Source: Bursaphelenchus xylophilus
Taxonomy: Eukaryota; Nematoda; Chromadorea; Rhabditida; Aphelenchoididae
Reading direction: 5' to 3'
Assembly (NCBI GenBank): GCA_904066235.2
Contig: CAJFCV020000003.1
Coordinates: 12,214,001 to 12,278,000 of the forward strand
Length of the DNA stretch: 64,000 nucleotides
Part shown: piece by piece, positions 31,124 through 42,509 of the stretch
How the letters are laid out: every line of letters starts with the position of its first letter
Numbering within the stretch: position 1 is the stretch's first letter
The notes under the pieces: model-generated
Told to the model about the DNA's origin: nothing
The model's database searches: none
The model's input: only the letters and a program-made list of their open reading frames with translations
Position numbers and translations under genes: made by a program

Positions 31124-34100
31124 TCAACTTCGCCTTGGTGTGGGTGCTCTTTGACTGCCCAAATTGCTCTCCACACCACTTTCTTGAGGCCCATTTTCAT
31201 CACCGACATTGTCAATAGGTGCCGTATTCGTCTCTTTATTGTCATTTTCCATCGCTTTCCTCTTCTTTTTCTCCCTCAAACTCAGCCCCAGACTGTCCAC
31301 AGTCCTGATGGAGCGATTGGATTTCTGCAGTTTTCGCCGATTTCTGACAATTATTATGATGCTGATGAGGATCAAAACAAGTAGAAGGAAGCCGAGAACG
31401 GCCGAAATTCCGATCAGAATTGGTCTGAAAATCATTTTTGTGTAGACTTTTTTTGGATACGCACACTGAAAAAAAAAATTTTTTTGCACTGTGCGATCGG
31501 GAAAAGTCATTTTTTTATGCACTGTGCAGTCGGAAAAAACTAATTTTTTTGCACTGTGCAGTCGGGAAAAGTCAATTTTTTGCACTGTGCAGTCGGGAAA
31601 AACCAATTTTTTGCACTGTGCAGTCGGGAAAAACCAATTTTTTTGCACTGTGCAGTCCGGAAAACCAATTTTTTTTGCACTGTGCAGTCGAGAAAGATCA
31701 ATTTTTTGCACTGTGCAGTCGGGAAAAGTCAATTTTTTTGCACTGTGCAGTCGGGAAAAGTCAATTTTTTGCACTGTGCAGTCGGGAAAAACCAATTTTT
31801 TGCACTGTGCAGTCGGGAAAAACCAATTTTTTTGCACTGTGCAGTCCGGAAAACCAATTTTTTTGCACTGTGCAGTCGAGAAAGATCAATTTTTTGCACT
31901 GTGCAGTCGGGAAAAGTCAATTTTTTTGCACTGTGCGATCGGGAAAAGTCAATTTTTTGCACTGTGCAGTCTGGAAAACCCATTTTTTTGCACTGTGCAG
32001 TCGGAAAATACTAATTTTTTTGCACTGTGCAGTCGGGAAAACCCAATTTTTTGCACTGTGCATTGATGAAAATTTTTTTCACTGCACTGTGCAAGATTTC
32101 TTGGGATTTTTTTGACTGCACTGTGCAAAAGAATTTTCAGAAACTTTTCGCACTGTGCGGCGAAAACAAAATTTTCTCACTGCACAGTGCAAAATAAAAA
32201 AAAATAAATTCATTGCACAGTGCAAAAGAAATTCTGAGAAATTTTTGCACAGTGCAAAGAATTCCTTTTTTTTGTTTTATGCACGGTGCGGCGAAAACAA
32301 ATTTTTCTCACTGCACAGTGCAAAATGAAAAAAATAAATTCATTGCACAGTGCAAAAGAAATTCTGAGAAATTTTTGCACAGTGCAAAGAATTTCTTTTT
32401 TTTGCTTTTTGCACTGTGCAAAGAAGAAAATTGCAAAATTTTTCTCGAATTTTTCTGCACTGTGCAAAAAATTTAAAAAAAATTGACTTACAACAAATAG
32501 CATTTCTTGAGTTTTACCGCCGTAAATTCAGGGCCAAAAATGCTATCTTCGCACACGGAGACCTCCGGGATATTGGAGTATTTGAATCTCCGTTCATCAT
32601 CAAAAAATCGGTCATCAAATCCGATTTTTGGGACCAGGTATAAAAATCCGCCAAAATCGTCCAATTCTTCCGAAGATACCTTCAAATCCTGCGGAATGTA
32701 GTAGGTTGTGCTGAAACAATTCGCAAAATAAAAAAAAAACGTTTTTCCCAAACTTACTTTGCTAGAAAATCATGAAGCATATAGCTGCAGATGACCTTGG
32801 AGCATTCAGCGTATACAAAAATGTCATTCCGGAGATAAACACTCTTTACATCCTTGCCCAGCTCCACAATCTCCAAGGTGTCGATATCCGTGGTACAGGT
32901 GGTTCCTGGGGTCTGAAAATATTTATAATTCTTCGCACAGTGCAGACAAAGAAAAATCATTTTCGCACAGTGCGGGCCAAAAATAAACGTCGTAGATTTT
33001 GCACAGTGCAAAAAATAAAATTTTGGAATTCGCCGCACAGTGCATACAAAACAAATTTTTGCACAGTGCGGGCCAAAACTGAACGTCGCCGTTTTGCACA
33101 GTGCCTACAGATACATATTGCTTTGCACAGTGCAGTCCAACAAACGTCGCGGATTTTGCACAGTGCAACAAAAAATAACAGTGGAAACCGCTGCACGGTG
33201 CAATCACAAAAATTTTTTGCACAGCGCGGTTCAAATTGTTTGCTATACAAAATTGACTTGGTAATCCCCGCACACTGCAAATCACAGACTTACAAAGCAA
33301 ATCGAGACTCTCTCTTCTTCAACAAGATCAAATTTTTCCATTTTTTTGAGGGTTTTATTGTCATGTGAGAGCGTAAGCGCTGTCTGGTTGTTCACGTAGA
33401 TCCGAGTTCCCGAGACGAAAGCACCGTCCTGGGGCTTGGCCGTGCGTGTGTCTACGATGGATAACCTGGAAAAACGCAGGAAATACTAGTCGTTCCGGAA
33501 AGTCGCCGGACGGAAATCGGCGACATGCACTCTGCGAAAACGAAAGTTCACTTTGCACTGTGCAATTTTTGGCTTTTTGCACTGTGTAATAGGCTTTTTC
33601 GAGCTGTCGCTCGCACCCTGAGTTTTTTCTCACAGTGCATGTCGCCGATTTCAGTCCGGCGGCTTTCCGGATGGACTTGTAATTGAAATACGTTTTTTTT
33701 TTGTATTGTGCAATCAAAATGGGCAACTTGCACTGTGCAAACTATGCGGTTCAATTTGCACAGTGCAAAAAACCGCGATATTTTTTAGACTGCACCGTGC
33801 AAAAAATTTTTTGGATTGCACTGTGCAAAAAAAATTTGGATTGCACTGTGCAAAATTTTTTTGGATGCACCGTGCATAATTTTTTTTGGACTGCACTGTG
33901 GGAAAAAAATTTTAGATTGCACTGTGGCAAAAATTTTTCGTATGCACCGTGCAAAAAAATTTTTGGAATGCTAAGAAATTCGATTTTTTTTGCACAGTGC
34001 AGTCAAAAAAAAATTTTTTTAACTTACTTATCGCATATTCCTGCCTCTTCTGGTAAAAAATACGCAAAATAGTTGAGAAATTCACCGGATCTGTAGAGTG

Positions 34101-35407
34101 GGACCAGATGTAAAGGGACAGATTCCTTCAACGGCTCTTTCAGAAGGAAATCGTCGTCTCTAAAAGTTGAAAAATTATTAGAAATCTCAAAAGATGTTGG
34201 ATGACTTACTTTATTTTGATTTTGCTGATTTCGGTCGAATCTTTGGCTCCATCTCGACCTAAAAATACTTTTTTTGTAAATAAATTTTGTAAAAAATATT
34301 TACAAAAAGATTTCAAAAAAAACGAAAAGTCGAAAGGTCTTAAAAAAAGCCAGTACTTCAAAAGTTATCCAAAGTCCTCAAAGGTAATCCAAAAACTACA
34401 CAAGCTTAAAAAGTGACCCGAAACCTCAAAAGCGATCCGTAGATCTCAAAAGTCTTCCAAAGACTTGATCTAAAGGCCCCAAAATAATCGCGAGACCAGA
34501 AATATGATGCAAAAACTTCAAAATTGATCAAAACACCTCAAAAGTGATCCAAAGACCCCAAAATGATTCAGAGACCACAAAGGTGATTCAACGTCCTCAA
34601 AGTTATCCAAAAACGTCAAAAGTTATACAAATACCTTCAAAGTGATCTAAAGTCCTCAAAAGAACTTAAAAAACGTCAACAGTTATCCAAAAATTGCAAA
34701 AGTGATCCAAAGTCCTCAAAGGAAATTGAAAAACGTCAAAAGTTATCCAAGTATCTCAAAAGTAATCCAAAGTCCTCAAAAGTCATCCAAAAACTTCAAA
34801 AATGATCCAAAGATCACAAAGGTGATTCAACGTCCTCAAAGTTATCCAAAAACGTCAAATGTTATCCAAATATCTCAAAAGTGATCCAATGTCCTCAAAG
34901 TAATCCAAAAACGTCAAAACTTATCCAGATACTTTCAAAGTGATCCAAGGTCCTCACAAGTAGTCAAAAAACGTCAAAAGTTATCCAAATATCTCAAAAG
35001 TGATCTATGGAGGGTAAAATTTCTTGAAGGTCTGTAAACCTCAACTACTATATATATTTGGAAAGATCCAAAATTATCAAAACACCTCAAAAGGCATCCA
35101 AAAACCTCAAAATTGATCATTATCCTGAGAAGGCCCCCACAATTCCCGAATATTTTCAAAATCACTCAAAAATTTTCCGCGAAATCCACAAACCCCCAAA
35201 ATTCTGCTTACAAATTCCATAATAGACATGATCTGTCTCCTCTTCGTCTCGGTAAATGCAGAAGAACTCGCTGAAATCGCCCTTCTCCAGCGGCTGACAG
35301 CCCTCTCCACACATCTCCTTGGGGTTCGTCTCGGTTTCGGAATAACTTCCATTGATGCACAATGCAGATAGGGCCAAGAAGAAGGCTTGAAATACACGGA
35401 TATTCAT
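31124..35407 (-). CDS. Unrecognised type I membrane protein, paralogue A
   Basis: Seven exons (minus): 35407-35212, 34258-34210, 34159-34028, 33465-33294, 32912-32758, 32710-32492, 31424-31124, giving 407 residues. It starts with a hydrophobic signal peptide (about residues 1-20). An extracellular part follows with CGEGCQPLEKGDFSEFFC near residue 33, TTCTTDIDTLE, and TTYYIP followed by a Phe/Tyr-rich stretch. Then comes one membrane helix (GISAVLGFLLLVLILISI) with basic RNRRK after it, and a polar tail of about 65 residues. Exon lengths and phases match the neighbour at 36374-41814 almost exactly, so they are tandem duplicates. I do not recognise the family and propose no function beyond a cell-surface location. 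Three introns carry palindrome arrays. An internal ATTTTCAG fixes the last exon at 31424; the upstream alternative (31465) would meet a stop. Confidence 0.87.
31480..32090. repeat. About 32-bp satellite built on GCACTGTGC, with about 189-bp higher-order unit
   Basis: About seventeen monomers of the form TTTTTTGCACTGTGCAGTCG plus GGAAAA(G/A)(T/C)CAA. Monomer variants (GTCGGGAAAAGTC, GTCCGGAAAACC, GTCGAGAAAGATC) recur in the same order about 189 bp apart (31561 and 31750). A close relative lies at 45520-45985 in intergenic DNA 14 kb away. Confidence 0.92.
32090..32470. repeat. GCACNGTGC array (paralogue A, intron 6, distal part)
   Basis: Looser palindromes. A duplication of about 128 bp is seen: TTTCTCACTGCACAGTGC recurs near 32173 and 32301, and GAAATTCTGAGAAATTTTTG near 32227 and 32355. 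Confidence 0.85.
32930..33275. repeat. GCACNGTGC array with GTCGC boxes (paralogue A, intron 4)
   Basis: About ten palindromes. Several are followed by AACGTCGC or AACGTCGT and then GATTTTGCAC, again pairing the GTCGC box with the palindrome. Confidence 0.85.
33485..33682. mobile_element. MITE-like element A, copy 3
   Basis: Inverted ends GTTCCGGAAAGTCGCCGGAC and GTCCGGCGGCTTTCCGGATG. The interior matches copy 2 (CGAAAGTTCACTTTGCACTG, then TGTCGCTCGCACCCTGAG). It lies inside intron 3 of paralogue A, 20 bp from an exon. Confidence 0.87.
33700..34015. repeat. GCACNGTGC array (paralogue A, intron 3)
   Basis: About a dozen palindromes in TTTTTGGATTGCACTGTGCAAA context. Two are damaged in the right arm (GCACTGTGGG and GCACTGTGGC). 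Confidence 0.85.
34315..35120. repeat. Short degenerate tandem repeat in paralogue A, intron 1
   Basis: About 800 bp built from phrases of about 17-22 bp such as CCTCAAAAGT(G/T)ATCCAAA and AAAAACGTCAAAAGTTATCC. No GCAC palindromes. Open frames of KSYPK or NFKNDPK type are by-products. Confidence 0.88.
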
Positions 35408-36373
35408 GGAGAGCGGCCGGATTTGGGAGAGGAAAAGGTGAGAATGCGAAAAAAGAAAAAAAAAATTGGGATTTTTGGGGTTTTTTATGCAAAAGTGAGG
35501 GAAAATTGGATGACAAGAAATTGCATAAATTTGCGAAATTTCAAGTTTTTCTGAAGAAATAAAAAAATTTGGGAAATTCGCATAAATTTTTACTTGCGTA
35601 TCAACCTGTCGGGAAAATTTTATTATTTTCCCGACATGAGTTTTACCGAAAATCTTATTGTTTCCAACTGCACAGTGCAAAAACACCTTTTCCTGACTGC
35701 ACAGTGCAAAATCGGAAAAAAAAATGTTCCGGCTTCACAGTAAAAATTTTATTTTTTCCTGTTACTGAGTGCAAAAAAAACCTTTTTCTGTGCGCACAGT
35801 GCAAAATCAAACTTATTTTTCCGTTGCACTGTGCGAAACCAAAGCTTTTTTTCAGACCGCACTGTGCAAAAAAAAATAGTTGTTTCCAACTGCACAGTGC
35901 AAAAAACCTTTTTCTGACTGCACAGTGCAAAACAAAAGTTTTTTTTCTGACCGCACTGTGCAAAAATCTTATTTTTTCCAATTGCACAGTGCAAAAAAAC
36001 CTTTTTCTGTGCGCACAGTGCGAAATCAAATTTATTTTTTGGATGCACAGTGCAAAACCAAAGCTTTTTTTCTGACCGCACTGTGCAAAAAAGTATTTTT
36101 TTCCAACTGCACAGTGCAATGGATTTTGAACGGATTTTAAAAAAAATTGCATAGATTTGAATGGATTTTTAAAAATTTGCATAGATTTGGAAAATTTATG
36201 CATAAATTTGCGAAATTTGCATAAATTTCGAAAATTTGCATAAATTTCGAAAATTTTCATAAATTTCGAAAATTTGCATAAAAAATTTTCTACCTAAAAA
36301 ATAAAAAACTTTCAAAAAAATCGCTTCAAACCTCTTTATTTCCTCAAAAAAACGTCAGAACCAGCTCATTTTC
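35408..36373. repeat. Intergenic spacer between the paralogues, with palindrome array (35665-36125)
   Basis: The array has CCAACTGCACAGTGCAAAAA units. Near 36170-36290 there is a short repeat of CATAAATTTCGAAAATTTG. AATAAA for paralogue B is at 36335-36340 (minus), 34 nt past its stop. The sequence just upstream of paralogue A (35408-35640) should contain its promoter; no clear element is seen. Confidence 0.8.
36335..36340 (-). promoter_or_regulatory. Probable polyadenylation signal of paralogue B
   Basis: AATAAA on the minus strand, 34 nt after the stop codon. Confidence 0.55.
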
Positions 36374-39300
36374 TCATTTCTCCTCCTTTTTCTCAGTTCC
36401 AGTTGGCCCTGCGAGCGGCACACTGTCCAGATTAGTGACTTGTTGTTGTTGCTCAGTGACCCCACTGGCAGTTCCTTGGACCGATTCGTATTGCTTGTCG
36501 CTCTGCTTGTCGCCCTCCTTGGCCTCCACGACTTGGACCTTCGACGGTTCCGGGCGGTACACCCTGGGTGTGACCGGAGAAATGGCCTGAGGCTGCTTGT
36601 AGGCGCCACGAAGACGACGGCAATTTCGAATGCAGAAGAAGAGCTTCACGGCGACTGGGAGAGCAACTGAGAGGACTCCCATCGCGATCAAGACAAAGAG
36701 GAGAATGTAGCTGAAAATGGGAACTTTTTGGGGGAAAAATTACTGCTTTTGGGGGGAAAAATTACTGTAATTTGGTGAAAATAAAAAATTTGGATATGAA
36801 ATTTTGATAGATGAAATTTTAGGCCCTGAGGGCAACTTTTAAAAAGTTTTTTTAATGATAAATAAAAATAATTTTTTTTTGTAAAAAATTACTGTAATTT
36901 CGTGAAAATAAAAAATTTTGGTATGAAATTTTGATAGATGAAATTTTAGGCCCTCAGGGCATTTCTACCGACTTTTAGTGATAAATGAAAATAATTTTTT
37001 TTCTAAAAATTTAGTGTAATTTCGTAAAAATAAAAAATTTTGGTATGAAATTTTGGTAAATGAAATTTTAAGCCCTAAGGGCAACTTTTAAAAAGTTTTT
37101 TTTTTTTGCAATTTGAAAATAATTTTTTTTTTGTAAAAATTACTGTAATTTCCTGAAAATAAAAAAATTTTGGTATGAAATTTTGATAGATGAAATTTTA
37201 GGCCCTCAGGGCTTTTCTACCGACTTTTAATGATAAATGAAAATATTTTTTTTTGTAAAAAATTACTGTAATTTCGTCAAAATTAAAAATTTTGATATGG
37301 AATTTTGATAGATGAAATTTTAGGCCCTGAGGGCATTTATACCGATTTTTATTTATTTTGAAAATAAGACTTTTTGAGAGAAAAAATTAATGCAACTTTT
37401 CAAAAATTTAAAAATACATATAATCTAAACATTTAAAATATGAAATTTTAGGCCCTAAGGGCATTATTTCCCAATTTTTATGAAATTTAAAAATAAAATT
37501 TTTTGGTAAAAAAATCACTGTAATTTTGTGAAAATGTAAAATTTTGGGCTAAAATTTTTACTGATTAAATTTTAGACCCTAAGGGCAATGTCTTTTTCAA
37601 TTTTTTTGTTCAATTCGAAAATAAAATTTTTTTAATGAAAAAATAACTGTAATTTTTGAAAAACTAAAAAAATTATGGTCTAAAATTTTAAAAGATAAAA
37701 TTTCATGTCCTAAGGGCATTTTCTACAAACTTTATAAAAAAAATTTACCCAATTTCAAAAACTAAATTTTTCAATATTTTTTCATTTTTCAACTTACAAA
37801 GTGCCGCATTGAGACACCTTAACAGTCGAATTCGTCGGCTTCAAAAGGTAGGTGTCGCACGCTTCGTAAGTCGTTATCATCGCATGCTTATACCTCCTTT
37901 GCTCCTCAAAAATCGTTTCATTCGTATAAATGCGCGGAACCAAGTACAAAAATTCTTGGAAATCGGTCAGAGGCTCCTGGGAGACCGTCAAATCGGTCGG
38001 GATGTAATAGGTTGTGCTGGAAAATAAAAATCAAAAAGAAAAAAAGGGGAGATGATGTTTTTATGGAGGGTTTTCTATGTAGTTATAGCACCGTGCAAAA
38101 GTTCTTTTTTTTTATTTTTGCGGAACGCACAGTGCAACAAAATGAAATATTTTTTTTTCCGATTGCACTGTGCAAAAAAAACGTTTTTCTGACCGCACTG
38201 TGCAAAAAAAATAAGTTTTCTCCTGCACAGTGCGGCGGAAAAAACAACACTTTTCGATTGCACAGTGCAAAAAAGAAACTTCTTCCGGCTGCACAGTGCA
38301 ATATCAAAAGAAAATTTTCCGACTGCACAGTGCAACGGGAAGCAAGGAAAATGTTTTTTTGATTGCACTGTGCAAAACTACAGCTTTTTTCTGACCGCAC
38401 TGGGCAAAGAAAAATTTCATTTTCGATTGTACAGTGCAGCAGAAGAAAAAAATGTATTTTTCCATTGCACTGTGCAATATCACAAAAATTTCTTCAGACT
38501 GCACTGTGCAAAAAAAACTTTTTTCCAATTGCGCGGTGCAAAAGAAACTTTTTTTGACTGCACAGTGCAGCGTGAAGCAAAAAAGCATGTTTTTCGATTG
38601 CACTGTGCAAAAAAAACTTTTTTCTGACCGCACTGTGCGAAAAAAAGGTTTTCTACTGCACAGTGCGGCGGAAAAAAAACTGCTTTTCGATTGCACAGTG
38701 CAAAAAATGGTTTTTCCGACCGCACTGTGCAAAAAAAATAAGTTTTCTCCTGCACAGTGCGGCGGAAAAAACATACTTTCCAATTGCACTGAATTAGGTT
38801 TTTTCTGACCGCACTGTGCAAAAAAATCGATTTTTCAGGACCGCACTGTGCAAAAAAAATAAGTTTTCTCCTGCACAGTGCGGCGGAAAAAAATTCTTTT
38901 TCCCATTGCACTGTGCAAAAAGAACTTTTTTCAGACTGCACAGTGCAAAGAAAAGTTTGACAAACAGCGGTAAGAAAAATGAAAAAATTGATGGTTATGC
39001 CAACCAAATAAAGAAAAAAATAAAAAAAAATTATGTAATCACTATAGTAAACTCACTTTGCCAAAATATCCTGGATCATTGTCCTGCAAATGGCTTTTGT
39101 GCATTTCAAATACACAAACAGCCCAGCTCTCGTGTACACGCTCTGAGCTCGGCCCGGGATTGACACCAACTCGAGTGTGTCCATGTCGGTGGCACAAGAA
39201 ATTTTTTCTTCCTAGAATGAAAAAAAAATGGTTCAAAAAAAATTTTTTTTAATTTCAAAATTTTTTTTTAATTTCTAAAAAAAAATTTAAAAAATAAAAA

Positions 39301-41814
39301 AAAATTTTTTTCAATTTCAAAAAAATTTTTTTCAATTTCAAAAAAAATTTTTTTTTAATTAAAAAAAAATAAAAAAAAAATTTTTTCTAATTTCAAAAAA
39401 ATTTTTTTCAATTTCAAAAAAAATTTTTTTTTAATTAAAAAAAAATTTAAAAAAAAAAATTTTTAATTTCAAAAATTTTTTTTTTTTTATTTTTTTTGAA
39501 ATTTAAAAAAAACTTGCAAAGCATTGCCCGTATTTAAACTTCTCAAACCTAGACATCGCTAGTGGCACAAAACCGCAGACATCCGCCGAATCATATCCAG
39601 TGGTTTTTGAGCGATGAAAGTCGGTTCCAGCCACAAAGCCCCCTGGATGAAAGTCGAAAGAGTTGGGATTGCAAACTTCGGAAATTCTAAAAAAACAGGC
39701 AAATTGAAAAAAAAATCAAAAAAAAATTTTTTAATTCTGCACAGTGCGAAAAATTTTTTTTCGACTGCACGTTGCGAAAAAAAATTGTTTTTTTTTTCAA
39801 AATGCACGTTGCAAAAAATCATGTTTTTGATTGCACAGTGCATATAAAAAACTTTTTAGTAAGCACTGTGCAAAACCAAGAAAATCAAAAAAAAATTTTT
39901 TTCTGCACCGTGCAAAAAAAATTTTTCGACCGCACCGTGCGAAAAAATATTGTTTTTTCAAAATGTTTTTGATTGCACAGTGCAAACAAATAAATTTTTT
40001 TTTCGCACTGTGCAAATCGCAAACTTTATTCCCTCATGTACAGGGTGGTTCAGCTAAGTTCGCGGATGTAAAATGCTTATAACTTTTTATAGGATTGTTC
40101 AATTTTCATTAGCAATAGCTCATTTTATTCCTTAGTAGTTACCATTTTGTTTAAAAAAAAGATCATTAAAAATGATCAATCCTACGTCGAGTTATGACCC
40201 TTCAAAGTCAAACTTGCCTTTTCACGCTTCAATCTGAAAATTTCCGAAAAATCTCGAAAATCGCTTATAACTTTCGACCGGTCGATAATTGTAAATTGTA
40301 AGTGGGCTTCAAAAGTCATAGAATTTTGCGTAGAATACGATGGAATCAAAAAAATCCGAAAATCCGAAAAAATCCGTAAATTTTTTTAAAATTTACGTGA
40401 AAAAGCATGTTTGACTTTGAAGGGTCATAACCCGACGTAGGATTGATCATTTTTAATGATCTTTTTTTTAAACAAAATGGTAACTACTAAGGAATAAAAT
40501 GAGGTATTGCTCATAAAAATTGAACAATCCTATAAAAAGTTATAAGCATTTTACATCCGCGAACGTAGCTGAACCACCCTGTATATAATTTTTTTTCGCA
40601 CTGTGCAATTGCGAGCTTTGTTTTTCCTCCGACTGCACTGTGCAAAAATTTTTTTCAAAACTTTTCTGCACTGTGCAGAAAAGTATTTTGCCGAATCGCA
40701 CGGTGCAACAAAATAATTTTTCCGATTGCACAGTGCAAAAGAAATTTTTCAAATTTTTGCACTGTGCAAAAAATTCACTTTTTTGATTGCACAGTGCAGG
40801 AAACAGTTTTATTTTCTGTCATTGCACTGTGTGAAAAACAAAAAAAAATTTTCCGCACTGTGCTCTCGCAAATTTTATTTTTCTTCCGACCGCACAGTGC
40901 AAAAAAATTCGAATTTTTGCACAGTGCAAAAAAATTCGAATTTTTGCACAGTGCAAAAAAATATTTTGCTCATTTTCGAGTTGAAAAAACTTACAGATCC
41001 CTAGTAAACCATGCCTTATCTTCAGTGACGTATGCAAAATGAGTGGTGAAGGCTGATTGCTCGGTGAATGGGATCAATCGGACGGGGAAATTCTCTTCCG
41101 AAGGGGTTTTCAGAACGGTAGCACTAAAAAATTGAAAAAAAATCGAATAAAAATCTCGTTTTTATCACTTTCTCACCTTACTTCCAGTTTTTTTATATCA
41201 CTTTGGTTGCCGGTACCGCCTGAAAAAATAAAAGAAATAAAAAAAAATATAAAAAATAATAAAGAAATTTAAAAAAATTAAAAAAAAATTAAAACACTTA
41301 TAACAACTAATAACAAAAAAAAAAAAAATTAAAAAAGAAATAATAAAAAATATATAAAAATTAAATAAAAAATAAAAAAAATAAAAAAATATATATAAAA
41401 ATTTTAAAAAATAAAAAAAATTAAAAAAAATATATGCAAATTTGAAAAAAATAAAAAAAATTAAAAAAAAAATAATATAAAAAAAAAAATAATAAAAAAA
41501 ATATAAAAAAATAAAAAAAAATCAAAAAAAAAATATATAAAAATAAAAAAAAATAAAAAAAAATAAAAAAATTCGTATTTTATTCCACAAAAGTTGACCA
41601 AAAATGACTTACAAATCCCAGCATACACAAAATCCTTGCTGCTGCGGGCCTTATAAACGCACCAGAACTCGTTGAAATCCCCATTTTCGATTGCTTTACA
41701 GCCCTCACCGCACAAAATCTCCGGATCCACCTCGAATTCGGATATGGAGTGGCCAAATCGAAGGAAAAACGGGCATAGCCAGAGGAAAAGCCACCAGATT
41801 CGATGCGAATCCAT
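36374..41814 (-). CDS. Unrecognised type I membrane protein, paralogue B
   Basis: Seven exons (minus): 41814-41613, 41219-41177, 41123-40995, 39686-39518, 39211-39057, 38016-37798, 36710-36374, giving 417 residues. The order is the same as in paralogue A: signal peptide (about 1-23), CGEGCKAIENGDFNEFWC, SCATDMDTLEL, TTYYIPTDL, one membrane helix (LLFVLIAMGVLSVALPVAV), and a polar tail ending EKKEEK. Exons 5 and 6 have exactly the lengths of their counterparts (155 and 219 nt). Exon 4 only fits if its donor is GCAAGT (39517-39512): this ends in CF, as in paralogue A, and keeps phase, so intron 4 is of the GC-AG type. The cytoplasmic tails are unlike each other, so the extracellular part is the conserved one. 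Function unknown. Confidence 0.86.
36720..37760. repeat. About 125-bp tandem repeat in paralogue B, intron 6
   Basis: Eight or so copies. GATGAAATTTTAGGCCCT(G/C)A recurs at about 36811, 36938, 37060, 37190, 37312, 37440 and 37564, in steps of 122-130 bp. Each has TTACTGTAATTTCGTGAAAA. The GGGC end of the marker (GCCCTNAGGGC) is itself a small palindrome. No GCACNGTGC. Confidence 0.88.
38090..38955. repeat. GCACNGTGC array (paralogue B, intron 5)
   Basis: About thirty palindromes. A longer unit with GACCGCACTGTGCAAAAAAA and TAAGTTTTCTCCTGCACAGT then GCGGCGGAAAAAA recurs near 38190, 38620, 38720 and 38840. Long open frames on both strands are by-products. Confidence 0.9.
39225..39517. repeat. 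A/T low-complexity block (paralogue B, intron 4)
   Basis: About 290 bp of A-runs and T-runs with TTTCAATTTCAAAAAAAATT repeats. No other content. The unusual GC donor lies at its edge. Confidence 0.85.
39735..40970. repeat. GCACNGTGC arrays around MITE E (paralogue B, intron 3)
   Basis: Palindromes fill 39735-40015 and 40595-40970, interrupted by the MITE at 40041-40582. Three copies of TTCGAATTTTTGCACAGTGC lie in direct tandem near 40910-40960. Confidence 0.87.
40041..40582. mobile_element. MITE-like element E with CAGGGTG ends
   Basis: Inverted arms of about 180 bp (40041-40220 and 40400-40582) begin CAGGGTGGTTCAGCTAAGTT and end CTGAACCACCCTG, flanked by TA on both sides, as for Tc1/mariner-type elements. 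The arms contain TCAATCCTACGTCGAGTTAT and its near complement. The middle (about 180 bp) has no coding capacity. Confidence 0.9.
41221..41585. repeat. A-rich low-complexity block (paralogue B, intron 1)
   Basis: About 360 bp of A-runs broken by single T or TATATA, with almost no G or C. Confidence 0.88.
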
Positions 41815-41894
41815 GGGGAAATCAACCGCAAAAAGGTGAGAAAGTCAGAAAAATAAAAAAATTTTGCGGTTTGATCTTTTTATTTTTTTTTTTT

Positions 41895-42290
41895 TTGCAC
41901 AGTGCAAAAATCATTTTGACACTTTGCACAGTGCGCTAAAGAAAATAATTTTTTTTGCTTACGCACGGTGCAAAAAGAAAAATATTTCTTTGTGCTTGCA
42001 CAGTGCAAAAATCAAGCCACCTTTTTCGCACGGTGCAAAAATCATTTTGACATTTTGCACAGTGCAAAAAAATTTTTTTTTTGTTTTTGCACAGTGCAAA
42101 AAACTAGCGACATTTTTTTTCATTTCGCACCGTGCAAAAATTGTCTTGGTGTTTCGCACAGTGCGCTAATAAAATTTTTGACACATTGCACAGTGCAGAA
42201 GGAAGGTTGCTTTTTCGTTTATGCACAGTGCAAAAGATCAAGCGACAATTTTTTTTATTTCGCACAGTGCAATAATTATTTTAAAACGCG
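41895..42290. repeat. GCACNGTGC array upstream of paralogue B
   Basis: About a dozen palindromes with GCGACA boxes (AGCGACATTTTTTTTCATTT and CAAGCGACAATTTTTTTT), the complement of the TGTCGC box seen elsewhere. Confidence 0.85.
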
Positions 42291-42509
42291 TTTTATTACA
42301 AATCGTAGATTGGCCCGGACATTGTTAAAATCGATGTCTCAGAATTAAACCAAAATTGGTCAACTTGATCGTTATGACAGACAAAACATTCGCTTTCTTT
42401 ATTTTTGCCCAAAATTACCGTATGACGGCATACTGTAACATTCTTTCTTAAAAAAGATATGCCCTAATCGAGAAAACGAAGCGTTATTTTAGCTCATATC
42501 GAGCTCAGT

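Noticed and set aside
31480..32050. CRISPR-like array of short palindromic repeats
   Set aside because: The DNA is eukaryotic with introns, the spacers are themselves near identical, and no cas genes exist; it is a satellite.
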